Positions 51,341 to 60,371 of a DNA stretch of 64,000 nucleotides are shown here, in pieces (position 1 is the first letter of the stretch; each line of letters starts with the position of its first letter). Under the pieces are notes generated by a model. The model was not told the DNA's origin. It made no database searches and was given only the letters and a program-made list of their open reading frames with translations. The stretch lies in assembly GCA_964447155.1 (NCBI GenBank), contig CAYURM010000011.1, positions 22,828 through 86,827 of the forward strand, in the 5' to 3' direction. This stretch comes from SMBSF63 sp034003545 (GTDB taxonomy: Bacteria > Chloroflexota > Anaerolineae > Anaerolineales > Anaerolineaceae). A program made the position numbers and the translations under genes.

Positions 51341-52864
51341 TTATCGTTGTCTGCGTCCCCGCGAGCGGGAACCGCGCCGTTCACTGCTGCTTTTGTAGCT
51401 TTTGCCGCTTTGTTTCTTGGGCGGTTTGGCGCTGGCCACCGGGATTTCGGGCGCTTTGTGCATCCAGGCGTGGTAGGTGTCATCCAGCAGCATGGTCAGC
51501 AGGGCCAGCCCGTCTTCCTCTTCCACCAGTTCCTTGACCAGGGGTTCAAAGCGGCGCATACGTTCGATTTTCAGCTTGTCGCGTTCTCGCAGACGGCCTT
51601 CGAGCTGGCCGATCAGCCGCTGGGCGACGAGGGTTTCGACGTCTTCGTCTTGCGGCAGGGGACGCTCTTCAAATTCGATTTTGTAATGGGCGCCGATACG
51701 GGTAATGTATTTTTTTTCGTTATAGGTGACCAGCATAATGGCGGTGCCGCTGGCGCCGGCCCGGCCGGTGCGTCCGGCACGGTGGATGTAGGCTTCCAGG
51801 TCTTCAGAGGGTTCGTACTGAATGACATGGGTCAGGTCGGGGATGTCAATGCCGCGGGCGGCCACGTCGGTGGCGACCAGGAAGCGCAGCTTGCCGGAGC
51901 GCACATTGTTCAGCACGCGGTCGCGGTCTTTTTGCGACAGGTCGGAACTGATCTGGTCGGCATTGTAGCCAAAGCGCTGCAACACGCGGGCAACGTAAAA
52001 CACCTTGTCTTTGGTGTTGCAAAAGATGATCGACTGCTGGGGGTTTTCCATTTCGATGATGCGGATCAGGGCGCGGTCTTTGTCCATACCGGGGGTGATG
52101 TAGAAGACGTGCTGCGTGTCTTCCACATAGACATGCTCGCGGCTCAGGCTGAGGAAGGCCGGATCGGTGAGGAACTGGCGGGTCAGGCTCATCACCTGGG
52201 CGGGAAAAGTGGCCGAGAACATGTAGGTATGCACGCGGTGGTTGGGCAGGAAATCCTGCACGCGCACCATGTCCGGGAAGAAGCCCATGGAAAGCATGCG
52301 GTCGGCTTCGTCAAAGATAAGGATGTCGAGATTCTTGAGGCTCAGGTTGCGTTTTAGCAGGTGATCGAGCACACGGCCGGGGGTTGCCACGACCAGTTGC
52401 ACGCCTTCGTTGAAGGCGTCGATCTGCGGTTTGTAGCTGGTGCCGCCATACACGGCGATCGTGCGCAGGCCGCTGTCTCCGGCCAGGAGGGTCGCGTCAG
52501 CGGTGACTTGCTGGGCCAGTTCGCGGGTGGGGACGAGCACCAGGGCCTGGCAGGTTTTTTTCTTGAGGTCAAGCTGCTCGAGGATCGGCAGGATGTATGC
52601 CCCGGTTTTGCCGCTGCCGGTTTGGGCCTGCACCATCAGGTCGCGCTTGGCACGGAAGTAAGGGATGGACTGTGCCTGCACGGGGGCCAGGTCAGCCCAG
52701 CCAGCGCGCTGCATGGCAGCACGCATTACGGGGGGCAGTTCGTCCAGGGTGATAGCGGGCAGGGTATCTTGTGGTTTGTCTTGGGTTTCAGTAGTTTGGG
52801 TTTCCATAGTGTTTTCTAGCCGCACGCGCGGCCGATGATTCTCCTTAATCTTGTCTGTATTCAT
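51341..52864 (-). CDS. DEAD-box RNA helicase
   Basis: The 507-residue protein has the helicase motifs: Q motif region (DELPPVMRAAMQRAG), AQTGSGKT (I), VPTRELAQ (Ia), DEADRML (II), SAT (III), and HRAGRTGRAG (VI). A long C-terminal part is basic and Ser/Arg rich (SSERRGSRSRGRRQR). It unwinds RNA in ribosome assembly or mRNA decay. The start at 52864 has no good SD; Met20 at 52807 is an alternative. First gene of the helicase-HAD-XRE operon. Confidence 0.92.
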   Translation of the reverse strand: MNTDKIKENHRPRVRLENTMETQTTETQDKPQDTLPAITLDELPPVMRAAMQRAGWADLAPVQAQSIPYFRAKRDLMVQAQTGSGKTGAYILPILEQLDLKKKTCQALVLVPTRELAQQVTADATLLAGDSGLRTIAVYGGTSYKPQIDAFNEGVQLVVATPGRVLDHLLKRNLSLKNLDILIFDEADRMLSMGFFPDMVRVQDFLPNHRVHTYMFSATFPAQVMSLTRQFLTDPAFLSLSREHVYVEDTQHVFYITPGMDKDRALIRIIEMENPQQSIIFCNTKDKVFYVARVLQRFGYNADQISSDLSQKDRDRVLNNVRSGKLRFLVATDVAARGIDIPDLTHVIQYEPSEDLEAYIHRAGRTGRAGASGTAIMLVTYNEKKYITRIGAHYKIEFEERPLPQDEDVETLVAQRLIGQLEGRLRERDKLKIERMRRFEPLVKELVEEEDGLALLTMLLDDTYHAWMHKAPEIPVASAKPPKKQSGKSYKSSSERRGSRSRGRRQR

Positions 52865-53041
52865 TATAAGGGAAAATGAGGGATGGTGGGGGGTGAAGTA
52901 TTATTCGTGCAGGTATTCTTGCGCTGGTTTGGGCGTTTTATGTGCTGCTGGCGAAGAAGTGGAAGGAGGAGGCAGTGGGGGATTAGGCAACCGATCAGGT
53001 TGGGAAACAGGGTGAAACTCGATGAATTTGAAGATTGGGGA

Positions 53042-53070
53042 TTGACAGCGGGGGGTAAAATGTGTAATAT
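53042..53070 (+). promoter_or_regulatory. Promoter of the ROK regulator gene
   Basis: TTGACA at 53042-53047 and TAATAT at 53065-53070 are 17 bases apart, with the start codon at 53108. Confidence 0.6.
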
Positions 53071-53107
53071 AAAAAAAGATACTTAATTCAATGAAAGAAG
53101 TAAGTTT

Positions 53108-54295
53108 ATGCCTGACCTTATTCATGGGAATCGTGAACTAATCCGCGCCATCAACCGCTCTTCGGTTTTGAATACGATCCGCACACTCGGTCCTATCTCC
53201 CGCAAGGAAATCACCAAGCATACCAGCCTCAGTGCGGCGACCATTACCGGGATTACCGCTGAGTTGATTGACGATGATCTGGTTTTTGAAAAAGAGACCG
53301 GTGATTCGAGCGGCGGCCGCCGCCCGATCCTTTTGGCGTTGAATAAGCAAAGTCGGTATATGATCGGTGTCAAGCTTTCGGTGGACCATATCACGGCGGC
53401 TTTAACGGATCTTGAGGCGACGGTATTGAATAAACGTACAGTGCAATTGCCGTCTCATGATTTGCAGTTTACGGTGGAGGCACTCGGACAGGTCGTTGCA
53501 GATTTGATCGCCGACCAGGCTGTGTCCAGGGAGAAGATCCTGGGTGTGGGCATTGGTTTGGCTGGTATTGTGGATGCCGAGAACGGGGTCTTACGCCATT
53601 CTCCGATTTATGGCTGGCGTGATGTTCCCCTGGTGAGCTTGCTGCAAAAACGCATTGATGTTCCCATTTTTCTTGACAATGATGTAAATACTTTTACGCT
53701 AACTGAAAAATGGTTTGGATTGGGAAGCGGTATTGATAATTTCCTGATCGTGACCGTTGGTCGGGGTGTGGGGATGGGAATGGTGATGAACGGCAGCCTG
53801 TATCAAGGCAGCCGGGGTGGGGCGGGGGAATTAGGTCATACGGTGATTGATCCTTCCGGGCCGGTGTGTGTGTGCGGCAAACAGGGTTGTCTGGAAGCGT
53901 ACGCTTCTGACCCTGCCATGCTCAATATGGCGGCTGCGGCTTATCAGCGCGGTGAGCTTTCTCGTCCCGTGAAAACAGTTGAAGATTTACTCCACCTTGC
54001 TGAACAGGGCAACCCTGTTGTTCAGAAAATTTTCCACACTGCCGGTTCTGTCCTGGGACAGGGCATTGCCAATTTGATCAATATCTTCAATCCTGAGTTG
54101 ATCATTTTCAGCGGGGAAGGGGTGCGGTATGGAGATCACCTTTTTGGACCGATGCGTGCTGCATTGCAGCAACTGGCTATGCCAGGGTTGATCGATGACA
54201 CACAGATCAAGATTGATGCCTGGGATGATGATGCCTGGGCGCGCGGCGCAGCCGGGGTTGTGCTTGAAAAACTGTTCCAGTTCCCACTGCGATAG
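53108..54295 (+). CDS. ROK-family transcriptional regulator (XylR/NagC-type)
   Basis: The 395-residue protein has an N-terminal winged helix (about 8-70, TIRTLGPISRKEITKHTSLSA) and a C-terminal ROK sugar-kinase-like domain with VGIGLAGIVDAENGVL and the zinc-binding CVCGKQGCLEAYAS signature (CxCGxxGCxE). ROK regulators repress sugar operons and release on binding a sugar or sugar phosphate. It probably controls the ABC-GH66-GH15 genes that follow. It is separated by a 158-base space, so the operon may have its own promoter. ROK kinases lacking the N-terminal helix are the alternative, and the winged helix here excludes it. Confidence 0.92.
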   Translation: MPDLIHGNRELIRAINRSSVLNTIRTLGPISRKEITKHTSLSAATITGITAELIDDDLVFEKETGDSSGGRRPILLALNKQSRYMIGVKLSVDHITAALTDLEATVLNKRTVQLPSHDLQFTVEALGQVVADLIADQAVSREKILGVGIGLAGIVDAENGVLRHSPIYGWRDVPLVSLLQKRIDVPIFLDNDVNTFTLTEKWFGLGSGIDNFLIVTVGRGVGMGMVMNGSLYQGSRGGAGELGHTVIDPSGPVCVCGKQGCLEAYASDPAMLNMAAAAYQRGELSRPVKTVEDLLHLAEQGNPVVQKIFHTAGSVLGQGIANLINIFNPELIIFSGEGVRYGDHLFGPMRAALQQLAMPGLIDDTQIKIDAWDDDAWARGAAGVVLEKLFQFPLR

Positions 54296-54453
54296 ACGGA
54301 AATTTTTTTGACCAAGATAATTCGCTGAATGAAATAAGTTAAGTTGAACCAGGAGGTGTGCCAGAAAACGATATAAAAATGAATCGTAGCGAAGAGGCTA
54401 AAGATTTTTGTGGTTGAACCCAAATATTTTGTTCGTATGGAGGAGATGTTCTG

Positions 54454-55782
54454 ATGAAAAAGAAAAGTATGCTTTGGTTGGTTTTGGGCCTGGTCATTGT
54501 TGTGTCGATGATGCTGGCAGCCTGCACCCCTGCTGCCGCCCCTGTGGCCGAAGAACCCGCTGCCGAACCGGAAGTGGTGGAAGAGCCGGTTGCAGAGGAA
54601 GCTCCTGTTGTTGAAGAAGCACCTGAAGTGGAACCTGCGGTGGTTGCTTACTGGCACACGATGAGCGATCCCGAGACCGCCCAGCTTGATCTGGTGATTG
54701 CAGATTTCGAAGCTGCCAATCCCGGCATCACGATTGAGGCCACCCGTTATTCTTGGGACGATTTCAAACCGGCCGTGCTGACTGCTCTGGCTGGCGGCGC
54801 GGCTCCCGATGCTGCCCGGATGGATATTGCCTGGGTGTCTGAATTTGCCGACCAGGGCGCTTTGATGCAATTGGATGGCGTTATGCCTGGTTTTGAGGAG
54901 ATTGCTGCTGATGCTTTCCCCGGCCCGTTGTCCACTAACTATTGGCAGGGTCATTATTACGGCCTGCCCCAGAATACTAATACCCAGGTACTGCTCTGGA
55001 ACCGCGAAGTCCTTGCTGCTGCGGAATACACCGAAGCTCCCCAGACGATGGGAGAGTTCCAGGAAGTTGCCTGTGCAATTTCCGATGCTGCCAATGAGAA
55101 ATACGGCTATGCTTTGGGCGGCACCTATTTCTGGGCACCCGCTCCCATTTTCTATGCGATGGGCGGTAAAGTGGTGGATGAAGGCATTACCACCGCGACC
55201 GGTTATGTGAACAGCGCCGAGAGTGTGGCTGCCTTCACCATGCTGACCGATATGTACAACGATGGCTGCATTTCTCCGAACCTGTTGGGCGGCGGCGTGG
55301 GTACTTCTGACGGCCTGGCAACCGGTATGTATGCCATGATCATCGACGGCCCGTGGATGGTGGATATTTACAAAGGCCAGTATCCTGACTTTGAGGTCAA
55401 TTTTGCCCCGATCCCGACTGCCGATGGCGTTACCAGTTCAGTGGTCGGCGGCGAAGATGTGGTCATTTTCTATGACACCGATGTTGCCGATGCTGCCATG
55501 AAATGGACAGCTTATTTGATGAGCCCGGAATCCCAGCTTAAAATGGCGCAGGTTGGGGTCATCCCTACCCTTTCTTCGTTGATCGGGAATGCAGAACTGC
55601 CGGAATACTTCGGCGTTTTTCTCGATCAATTGCAGACTGCTCAGGCCCGCGTGCCCCATCCCGCATGGTCGGACATGGACAGTGCGATCAGTAATGCCTT
55701 CCAGCGCATGCTGCGCGGCGATCAAAGCCCGCAGGAAGCGCTGGACCAGGCGGCGGATGAGATCAATGCTCTGTTGAAATAA
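54454..55782 (+). CDS. Sugar ABC transporter substrate-binding lipoprotein
   Basis: The 442-residue family 1 extracellular solute-binding protein has a lipobox (MLAACTP, Cys24), an acidic Glu/Pro-rich linker (residues 27-60) and a ligand domain with VAYWHTMSDPE, LPQNTNTQVLLWNREVL and a closing PQEALDQAADEINALLK helix. It binds an oligosaccharide for uptake. SD GGAGGAG precedes the ATG. A stem-loop at 55802 separates it from the permeases, which is a common means of making the binding protein in excess. Confidence 0.93.
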   Translation: MKKKSMLWLVLGLVIVVSMMLAACTPAAAPVAEEPAAEPEVVEEPVAEEAPVVEEAPEVEPAVVAYWHTMSDPETAQLDLVIADFEAANPGITIEATRYSWDDFKPAVLTALAGGAAPDAARMDIAWVSEFADQGALMQLDGVMPGFEEIAADAFPGPLSTNYWQGHYYGLPQNTNTQVLLWNREVLAAAEYTEAPQTMGEFQEVACAISDAANEKYGYALGGTYFWAPAPIFYAMGGKVVDEGITTATGYVNSAESVAAFTMLTDMYNDGCISPNLLGGGVGTSDGLATGMYAMIIDGPWMVDIYKGQYPDFEVNFAPIPTADGVTSSVVGGEDVVIFYDTDVADAAMKWTAYLMSPESQLKMAQVGVIPTLSSLIGNAELPEYFGVFLDQLQTAQARVPHPAWSDMDSAISNAFQRMLRGDQSPQEALDQAADEINALLK

Positions 55783-55801
55783 CCTTATCTTGATATCGGA
55801 A

Positions 55802-55838
55802 CCGGCCCTGCTGCAAGCATTCGGGCGGGGCCGGGTTT
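55802..55838 (+). terminator. Stem-loop between the binding-protein and permease genes
   Basis: CCGGCCC (55802-55808) pairs with GGGCCGG (55828-55834), followed by GTTTTCC. It probably reduces read-through and stabilises the upstream mRNA rather than ending transcription fully. Confidence 0.6.
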
Positions 55839-55906
55839 TCCCTCCTCGTTTTGTGCAGATTGCATGATAATGGTGATAGATTAATTCAGTTTCGGAGGTT
55901 TTTGTT

Positions 55907-56809
55907 GTGAGCAAGCTGCACACCAAATCATTTAAAGAAAGCGCAACCGCTTATCTGTTTCTTCTGCCTGGATTTATTCTATTTGCACTTTTCATTTTTG
56001 GCCCGTTACTGTATTCATTACGGATCAGCTTTTTTGATTGGAACGTGATCCGCCCGGAGCGTTCGGAGTGGATCGGCTGGGAAAATTATGTGCGCGCTTT
56101 TACAGACCCGATTTTTCGGTCTGCAATTGTGAACACGATTGCCTATACGGTGATTACGGTTACTGGGCAGATGACATTTGGGACGCTGATTGCGGTGCTC
56201 CTCAATCAAGACATTCGCGGCCGCACCTTCTTCCGTGTGGCCTATTACCTGCCTGTGATCACTTCCTGGGTGATCGTCAGCTTGTTGTTCGAATACATGT
56301 TCAGCGGTCAGGGTGGTCTGGTCAATTACCTGTTGAGAGACATTCTGCATATTACTTCGGAAAATATCCGCTGGCTGGCAGATCCGATCCTGGCGTTTGT
56401 GCCGATTGATTTGCTTGGAATCTGGAAAGGCGTTGGCTGGACAGCGATCATCGTGCTGGCCGGACTGCAAGCCATTCCCGAACAGTTGTACGAAGCCGCA
56501 GAGGTGGACGGGGCGGGCAATATGGCGCGCTTCTTTAAGATCACCCTGCCTCTGCTGCGCCCGACCCTGGTTTTCTTGCTGGTGGTCTTGACCATCGGTG
56601 GGATGAATTCTTATGTCTCCAATCTTTTGCTGACGGACGGCGGTAACCCGCTTGACAAGACGCATTTCATTCTGACGTATATGTATGAACGAACCTTCAA
56701 GAATCTGGAATTTGGTTTTGGCGCTGCGATCAGCTCCATGTTGACCGTGTTCATCTTCATCTACAGCACATTGCAGATCAAACTGCTGCAAAAACCGGCG
56801 GAGGTCTAG
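55907..56809 (+). CDS. Sugar ABC transporter permease (MalF/UgpA-type)
   Basis: The 300-residue protein has six predicted membrane helices and the EAA loop that contacts the ATPase (EQLYEAAEVDGAGNMARFFKITLP). The start is GTG 55907 with GGAGG nine bases upstream. It forms a heterodimer with the next gene product. No ABC ATPase is encoded in the locus, so a shared MsmK/UgpC-type subunit must be supplied from elsewhere. Confidence 0.93.
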   Translation: MSKLHTKSFKESATAYLFLLPGFILFALFIFGPLLYSLRISFFDWNVIRPERSEWIGWENYVRAFTDPIFRSAIVNTIAYTVITVTGQMTFGTLIAVLLNQDIRGRTFFRVAYYLPVITSWVIVSLLFEYMFSGQGGLVNYLLRDILHITSENIRWLADPILAFVPIDLLGIWKGVGWTAIIVLAGLQAIPEQLYEAAEVDGAGNMARFFKITLPLLRPTLVFLLVVLTIGGMNSYVSNLLLTDGGNPLDKTHFILTYMYERTFKNLEFGFGAAISSMLTVFIFIYSTLQIKLLQKPAEV

Positions 56810-56810
56810 G

Positions 56811-57650
56811 ATGAGCATCAAGCGTCAGAAATGGCTTTCCCATTTCCTTACCTATCTGCTGTTGATCCTGGGGCTTGCAGTTGTGGCAGTGCCATTCTGG
56901 TACATGTTTGTCACCTCGATGAAGCCGCAGTCCTATATCTTTGAAATGCCGCCACGTCTCTGGCCGGAAGAATTCACCCTCACCAATTATATAGAGGCCA
57001 TCACCCGCGATAAATTTGACCTGTATTTTTTAAACAGCCTGTTTGTGGCCGTGATCAGTACCGTGTCGACGGTAATGATCTCATCCATGATGGCGTATGC
57101 GTTTGCGCGGATGAACTTCCCTGGCAAGAAAGCGCTTTTCTATGTGATTTTGCTGGGCATGATGATCCCGCCGGTGACGCTGCTTGTGCCGCAGTTCATC
57201 ATTGCCAAAAATCTGATGTTGATTAACAAGTTTTCAGGGCTGATCCTGGTGTATATCACCATGAATATTTCCCAACAGACTTTTCTGTTACGTGGTTTTT
57301 TTGAAGGTATTCCGCGTGAAATTGAAGAAGCCGCCCTGATGGATGGGGCGGGACGCTGGAGGATTTTCAGCCAGATCATCCTGCCGCTTTCCAAACCAGG
57401 GCTTGCGGCTGTATCCATTTTCACCTTCCTGTACTGCTGGGATGAATTTGCCTGGGCGCAGGTGATGATGACAGATACGGCGAAACGCACACTGCCGATC
57501 GGGATTGCATTGTTTCAGTCCCAACACCTGACGCGCTGGGGACTGGTCTTTGCGGCTTCGATCATCAGTTTCATCCCGGTGGTGTTGGTCTTCACCATGT
57601 TTCAGAAACATTTTATTAAGGGTATTTCTACTACCGGACTTAAGGGATAA
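56811..57650 (+). CDS. Sugar ABC transporter permease (MalG/UgpE-type)
   Basis: The 279-residue protein has six membrane helices and an EAA motif (REIEEAALMDGAGRWRIFSQIILP). It is one base downstream of the previous stop and must be cotranslated. The C-terminus KHFIKGISTTGLKG is typical for this subfamily. It pairs with the MalF-type permease to import the sugar captured by the lipoprotein. Confidence 0.93.
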   Translation: MSIKRQKWLSHFLTYLLLILGLAVVAVPFWYMFVTSMKPQSYIFEMPPRLWPEEFTLTNYIEAITRDKFDLYFLNSLFVAVISTVSTVMISSMMAYAFARMNFPGKKALFYVILLGMMIPPVTLLVPQFIIAKNLMLINKFSGLILVYITMNISQQTFLLRGFFEGIPREIEEAALMDGAGRWRIFSQIILPLSKPGLAAVSIFTFLYCWDEFAWAQVMMTDTAKRTLPIGIALFQSQHLTRWGLVFAASIISFIPVVLVFTMFQKHFIKGISTTGLKG

Positions 57651-57655
57651 GTACG

Positions 57656-59254
57656 ATGCAGATTTTAGAATGTGCACCAACCCGCGGTTTCTTCAAGCCG
57701 CATGAAACGATTGAAATCAAGGTTCGCCTAAAAGCGGATCATCCCGTCGCCGCAAAACTGCGGCTCACGGTTTCGCACATGCAAACCACGGTAGCTCAGC
57801 AGGAACAAGATGTACCCGCTTTTTTGGGAGAGAGCTGGTTTGAATTTATCGTGCCACCGATCAGCAGCCAGCCGCAGGGTTACGGCCTCAAAGTTGAACT
57901 CTTTGATCTGGCGGGCGATGTGCTGGATTGCAGATATTCGGCTGTGGATACGCTTTATGATTGGACAGACTTTCCCCGTTACGGATTTCTGACGGATTTT
58001 ACCGCGCAGCGCACCGACCTGGATGCTGCGCTTGACACAATGGCTGCATACCATCTCAATGGCATCCAGTTCTATGACTGGCAGTACCGCCATGACACCC
58101 TGATTTCTGCGGTGGAAGAATTTGTGGATCCGTTGGGGCGCTCGCTTTCGATGAAAACCGTGCGCAGCCTGATTGACGGTGCACACCGCCGGGGCATGGC
58201 TGCCATGCCGTATCTGGCCGTGTATGCCGCTTCGCTGGACTTCTGGTCAGCCCATCCTGACTGGGGATTGTTTGATGAGCAAGGCAAGGCGCTTGATTTT
58301 GAAGGCTTTCTGGGTTTGATGGACCCGACCTCTGGCAGCCCGTGGATTGCGCATTTGACTGCGGAGTGCGAGCGCGTGCTGGCCGAGATGCCGTTTGATG
58401 GGCTGCACGTTGACCAGTATGGCGAGCCGAAAATTGCTTATAACAGCCGGGGAGCGGCAGTTGATCTGTCGCAGGCTTTCAAGGATTTTGTTTCACAGCT
58501 TAAGACAGCTTTCCCTGACCAGGCGGTGGTTTTTAACGCAGTGGGTAACTGGCCGATCGATGAGCTGGCGGCCTCGCCGCAAGATTTTGTGTACATTGAA
58601 ATTTGGCCGCCGAAGGTGACTTTCAAGGATGTTTTACAGATCGTCAGCGAAGCCCGCGCCAAATCCGGCGGCAAACCGGTGGTGATTGCGCTGTACCTGC
58701 CAGCCGAGCGGACGGTCAATATCCGCCTGGCGAATGCAGTTATTATGGCTTGCGGCGGATCGCGCATTGAGCTGGGCGAAAATGGCCGCCTGCTGTCGGA
58801 CCCGTATTTCCCCAAACATGAAGAACGGTCTCCTATATTGGTTGAGGTCATGCGGTCTTATCAAGATTTCCTGGTGCGTTACGGTGAGCTGCTCGGTCCT
58901 GCTGCTGAGAATATGACGGAAATGGAGGGTCTGTTACTTCCGCAGGATGTGATTGCGGTGTCGCGGCGTAATGGCGCCACCTGGGGGCTAAGTTTAATTA
59001 ATTTCTCTGGTTTGGAAACGCCACGTTGGGATGAGCCCCAGGTTGCGCCCACCCCTTTGCGGGATGTGTTTATCTCCATGTCTCTACCTGAGCAGCCGGA
59101 GAAAATATGGGTTGCCAGCCCCGATGCGGTCAGTCCAGAGTTGAATGCATTGCCCTTTACCTGGCAGGATGAGAAGGTGAAGTTGACCCTGCCGATGCTT
59201 GATTTCTGGTCGCTGCTGGTTATTCAATTTAAAAATGAGGTGAACGGATCATGA
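57656..59254 (+). CDS. GH66 glycoside hydrolase, dextranase/CITase-like, without signal peptide
   Basis: The 532-residue protein has an N-terminal Ig-like strand domain, a TIM barrel and a C-terminal beta domain. Likely catalytic residues are Asp253 in GLHVDQYGE and Glu315 in VYIEIWPP, the GH66 nucleophile and acid/base positions. Known GH66 enzymes (dextranases and cycloisomaltooligosaccharide glucanotransferases) act on alpha-1,6-glucans and are usually secreted. This one begins directly with MQILECAPTRGFF and lacks a signal peptide, so it is probably cytoplasmic and processes imported isomalto-oligosaccharides. Its start follows the permease stop by five bases. Confidence 0.85.
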   Translation: MQILECAPTRGFFKPHETIEIKVRLKADHPVAAKLRLTVSHMQTTVAQQEQDVPAFLGESWFEFIVPPISSQPQGYGLKVELFDLAGDVLDCRYSAVDTLYDWTDFPRYGFLTDFTAQRTDLDAALDTMAAYHLNGIQFYDWQYRHDTLISAVEEFVDPLGRSLSMKTVRSLIDGAHRRGMAAMPYLAVYAASLDFWSAHPDWGLFDEQGKALDFEGFLGLMDPTSGSPWIAHLTAECERVLAEMPFDGLHVDQYGEPKIAYNSRGAAVDLSQAFKDFVSQLKTAFPDQAVVFNAVGNWPIDELAASPQDFVYIEIWPPKVTFKDVLQIVSEARAKSGGKPVVIALYLPAERTVNIRLANAVIMACGGSRIELGENGRLLSDPYFPKHEERSPILVEVMRSYQDFLVRYGELLGPAAENMTEMEGLLLPQDVIAVSRRNGATWGLSLINFSGLETPRWDEPQVAPTPLRDVFISMSLPEQPEKIWVASPDAVSPELNALPFTWQDEKVKLTLPMLDFWSLLVIQFKNEVNGS

Positions 59255-60309
59255 ATTTGGTAGATCGCAGCATTGAGATCATCTATGATGGGCAAAGCGA
59301 TACTGGCGCATATCTCGCCAGCCCAAATTTTGAAACTTACCATTATAGCTGGTTCCGGGATGGCGCTTTCATTGCGTATGCAATGGATAAGGCGGGGGAG
59401 TCCAGGAGCGCAGGACGGTTTCATACCTGGGTTGCCGAGACGCTCGGAAAAAAGCAGGACGTGATGCGCTCTGCGGTGGAAAAAATTTCCAGCGGTAAGG
59501 CGCTTTCTCCTGCCGATATTCTACATACCCGGTATACAGTGGAAGGGCAGGCGGGTGGCGAGGATTGGCCTAACCATCAACTGGATGGTTTTGGCACCTG
59601 GTTGTGGGCGTTGGCAGAGCATCAACAATTAGCCGGCAGCGTATTGCTCGACGATTGGCGAACGACAATCAACCTCCTGGCAGCGTATTTGACTGCGCTT
59701 TGGGATCAGCCTTGCTACGATTGCTGGGAGGAATTCCCTGAAGAAATCCATCCCTATACTCTGTCTGCCGTGTATGGTGGCTTGAACGCAGCACAACATT
59801 TGACGGGTGCGGATCACTCGGATGTGTTGACGAAAATCCGTCAGTTTGTGGATCAACATGCTGCACCAGATGGGTATTTCGTCAAGTTTATCGGGTCGCA
59901 GATGGTCGACGCCAGCTTGCTTGGTCTGGCGTTACCTTATGGTCTGGTGGCGCTGGATGACCCGCGCATGTTTGCCACGGTGGCGCGCATCGAGTCAGAC
60001 CTGTATCATGCCGGCGGGGTGCAACGCTATGCAAAGGATACCTATTTTGGCGGCGGAGAATGGGTACTGTTGGGCGCCTGGCTGGGCTGGTATGATGCCT
60101 TGACCGGCCGCCGCCAGCAGGCGCAGGAGATTCGGGCATGGATTGAAGGGGCTGCCAACGCAAACGGTGAACTTCCCGAACAGGTTCCACAAGTACTGAA
60201 TGATCCTGTTTCTTATCAGCCCTGGGTGGATCGCTGGGGAAAGATCGCCCAACCATTGCTTTGGTCTCATGCCATGTATTTGCTTCTGGTGGATGCATTG
60301 GGGGATTGA
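59251..60309 (+). CDS. GH15-like glucoamylase/glucodextranase
   Basis: The 352-residue protein is an (alpha/alpha)6 barrel of the GH15 type, with HYSWFRDGAF, QLDGFGTWLWAL and the acidic CYDCWEEFPE segment (Glu160-Glu161, one likely the catalytic acid), followed by HPYTLSAVYGGL. No signal peptide is present. It overlaps the GH66 stop by four bases (ATGA at 59251). It would remove glucose from the non-reducing ends of alpha-linked oligosaccharides, completing the pathway. GH15 glucodextranases cut alpha-1,6 linkages, which suits the locus. Confidence 0.88.
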   Translation: MNLVDRSIEIIYDGQSDTGAYLASPNFETYHYSWFRDGAFIAYAMDKAGESRSAGRFHTWVAETLGKKQDVMRSAVEKISSGKALSPADILHTRYTVEGQAGGEDWPNHQLDGFGTWLWALAEHQQLAGSVLLDDWRTTINLLAAYLTALWDQPCYDCWEEFPEEIHPYTLSAVYGGLNAAQHLTGADHSDVLTKIRQFVDQHAAPDGYFVKFIGSQMVDASLLGLALPYGLVALDDPRMFATVARIESDLYHAGGVQRYAKDTYFGGGEWVLLGAWLGWYDALTGRRQQAQEIRAWIEGAANANGELPEQVPQVLNDPVSYQPWVDRWGKIAQPLLWSHAMYLLLVDALGD

Positions 60310-60332
60310 ATAGGGCTTGTTTGGCAAAAGCA

Positions 60333-60370
60333 AACAGGATGGGTAGATAGCCATCCTGTTGTTGTTTTTC
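60333..60370 (+). terminator. Terminator of the sugar operon
   Basis: AACAGGATGG (60333-60342) and CCATCCTGTT (60351-60360) form a perfect 10-base stem followed by GTTGTTTTTC. Confidence 0.88.
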
Positions 60371-60371
60371 T

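Noticed and set aside
54379..54417. Twelve-codon ORF between the ROK and binding-protein genes
   Set aside because: The ATG has AGGAGG far too distant (about 25 bases) and nothing supports translation.
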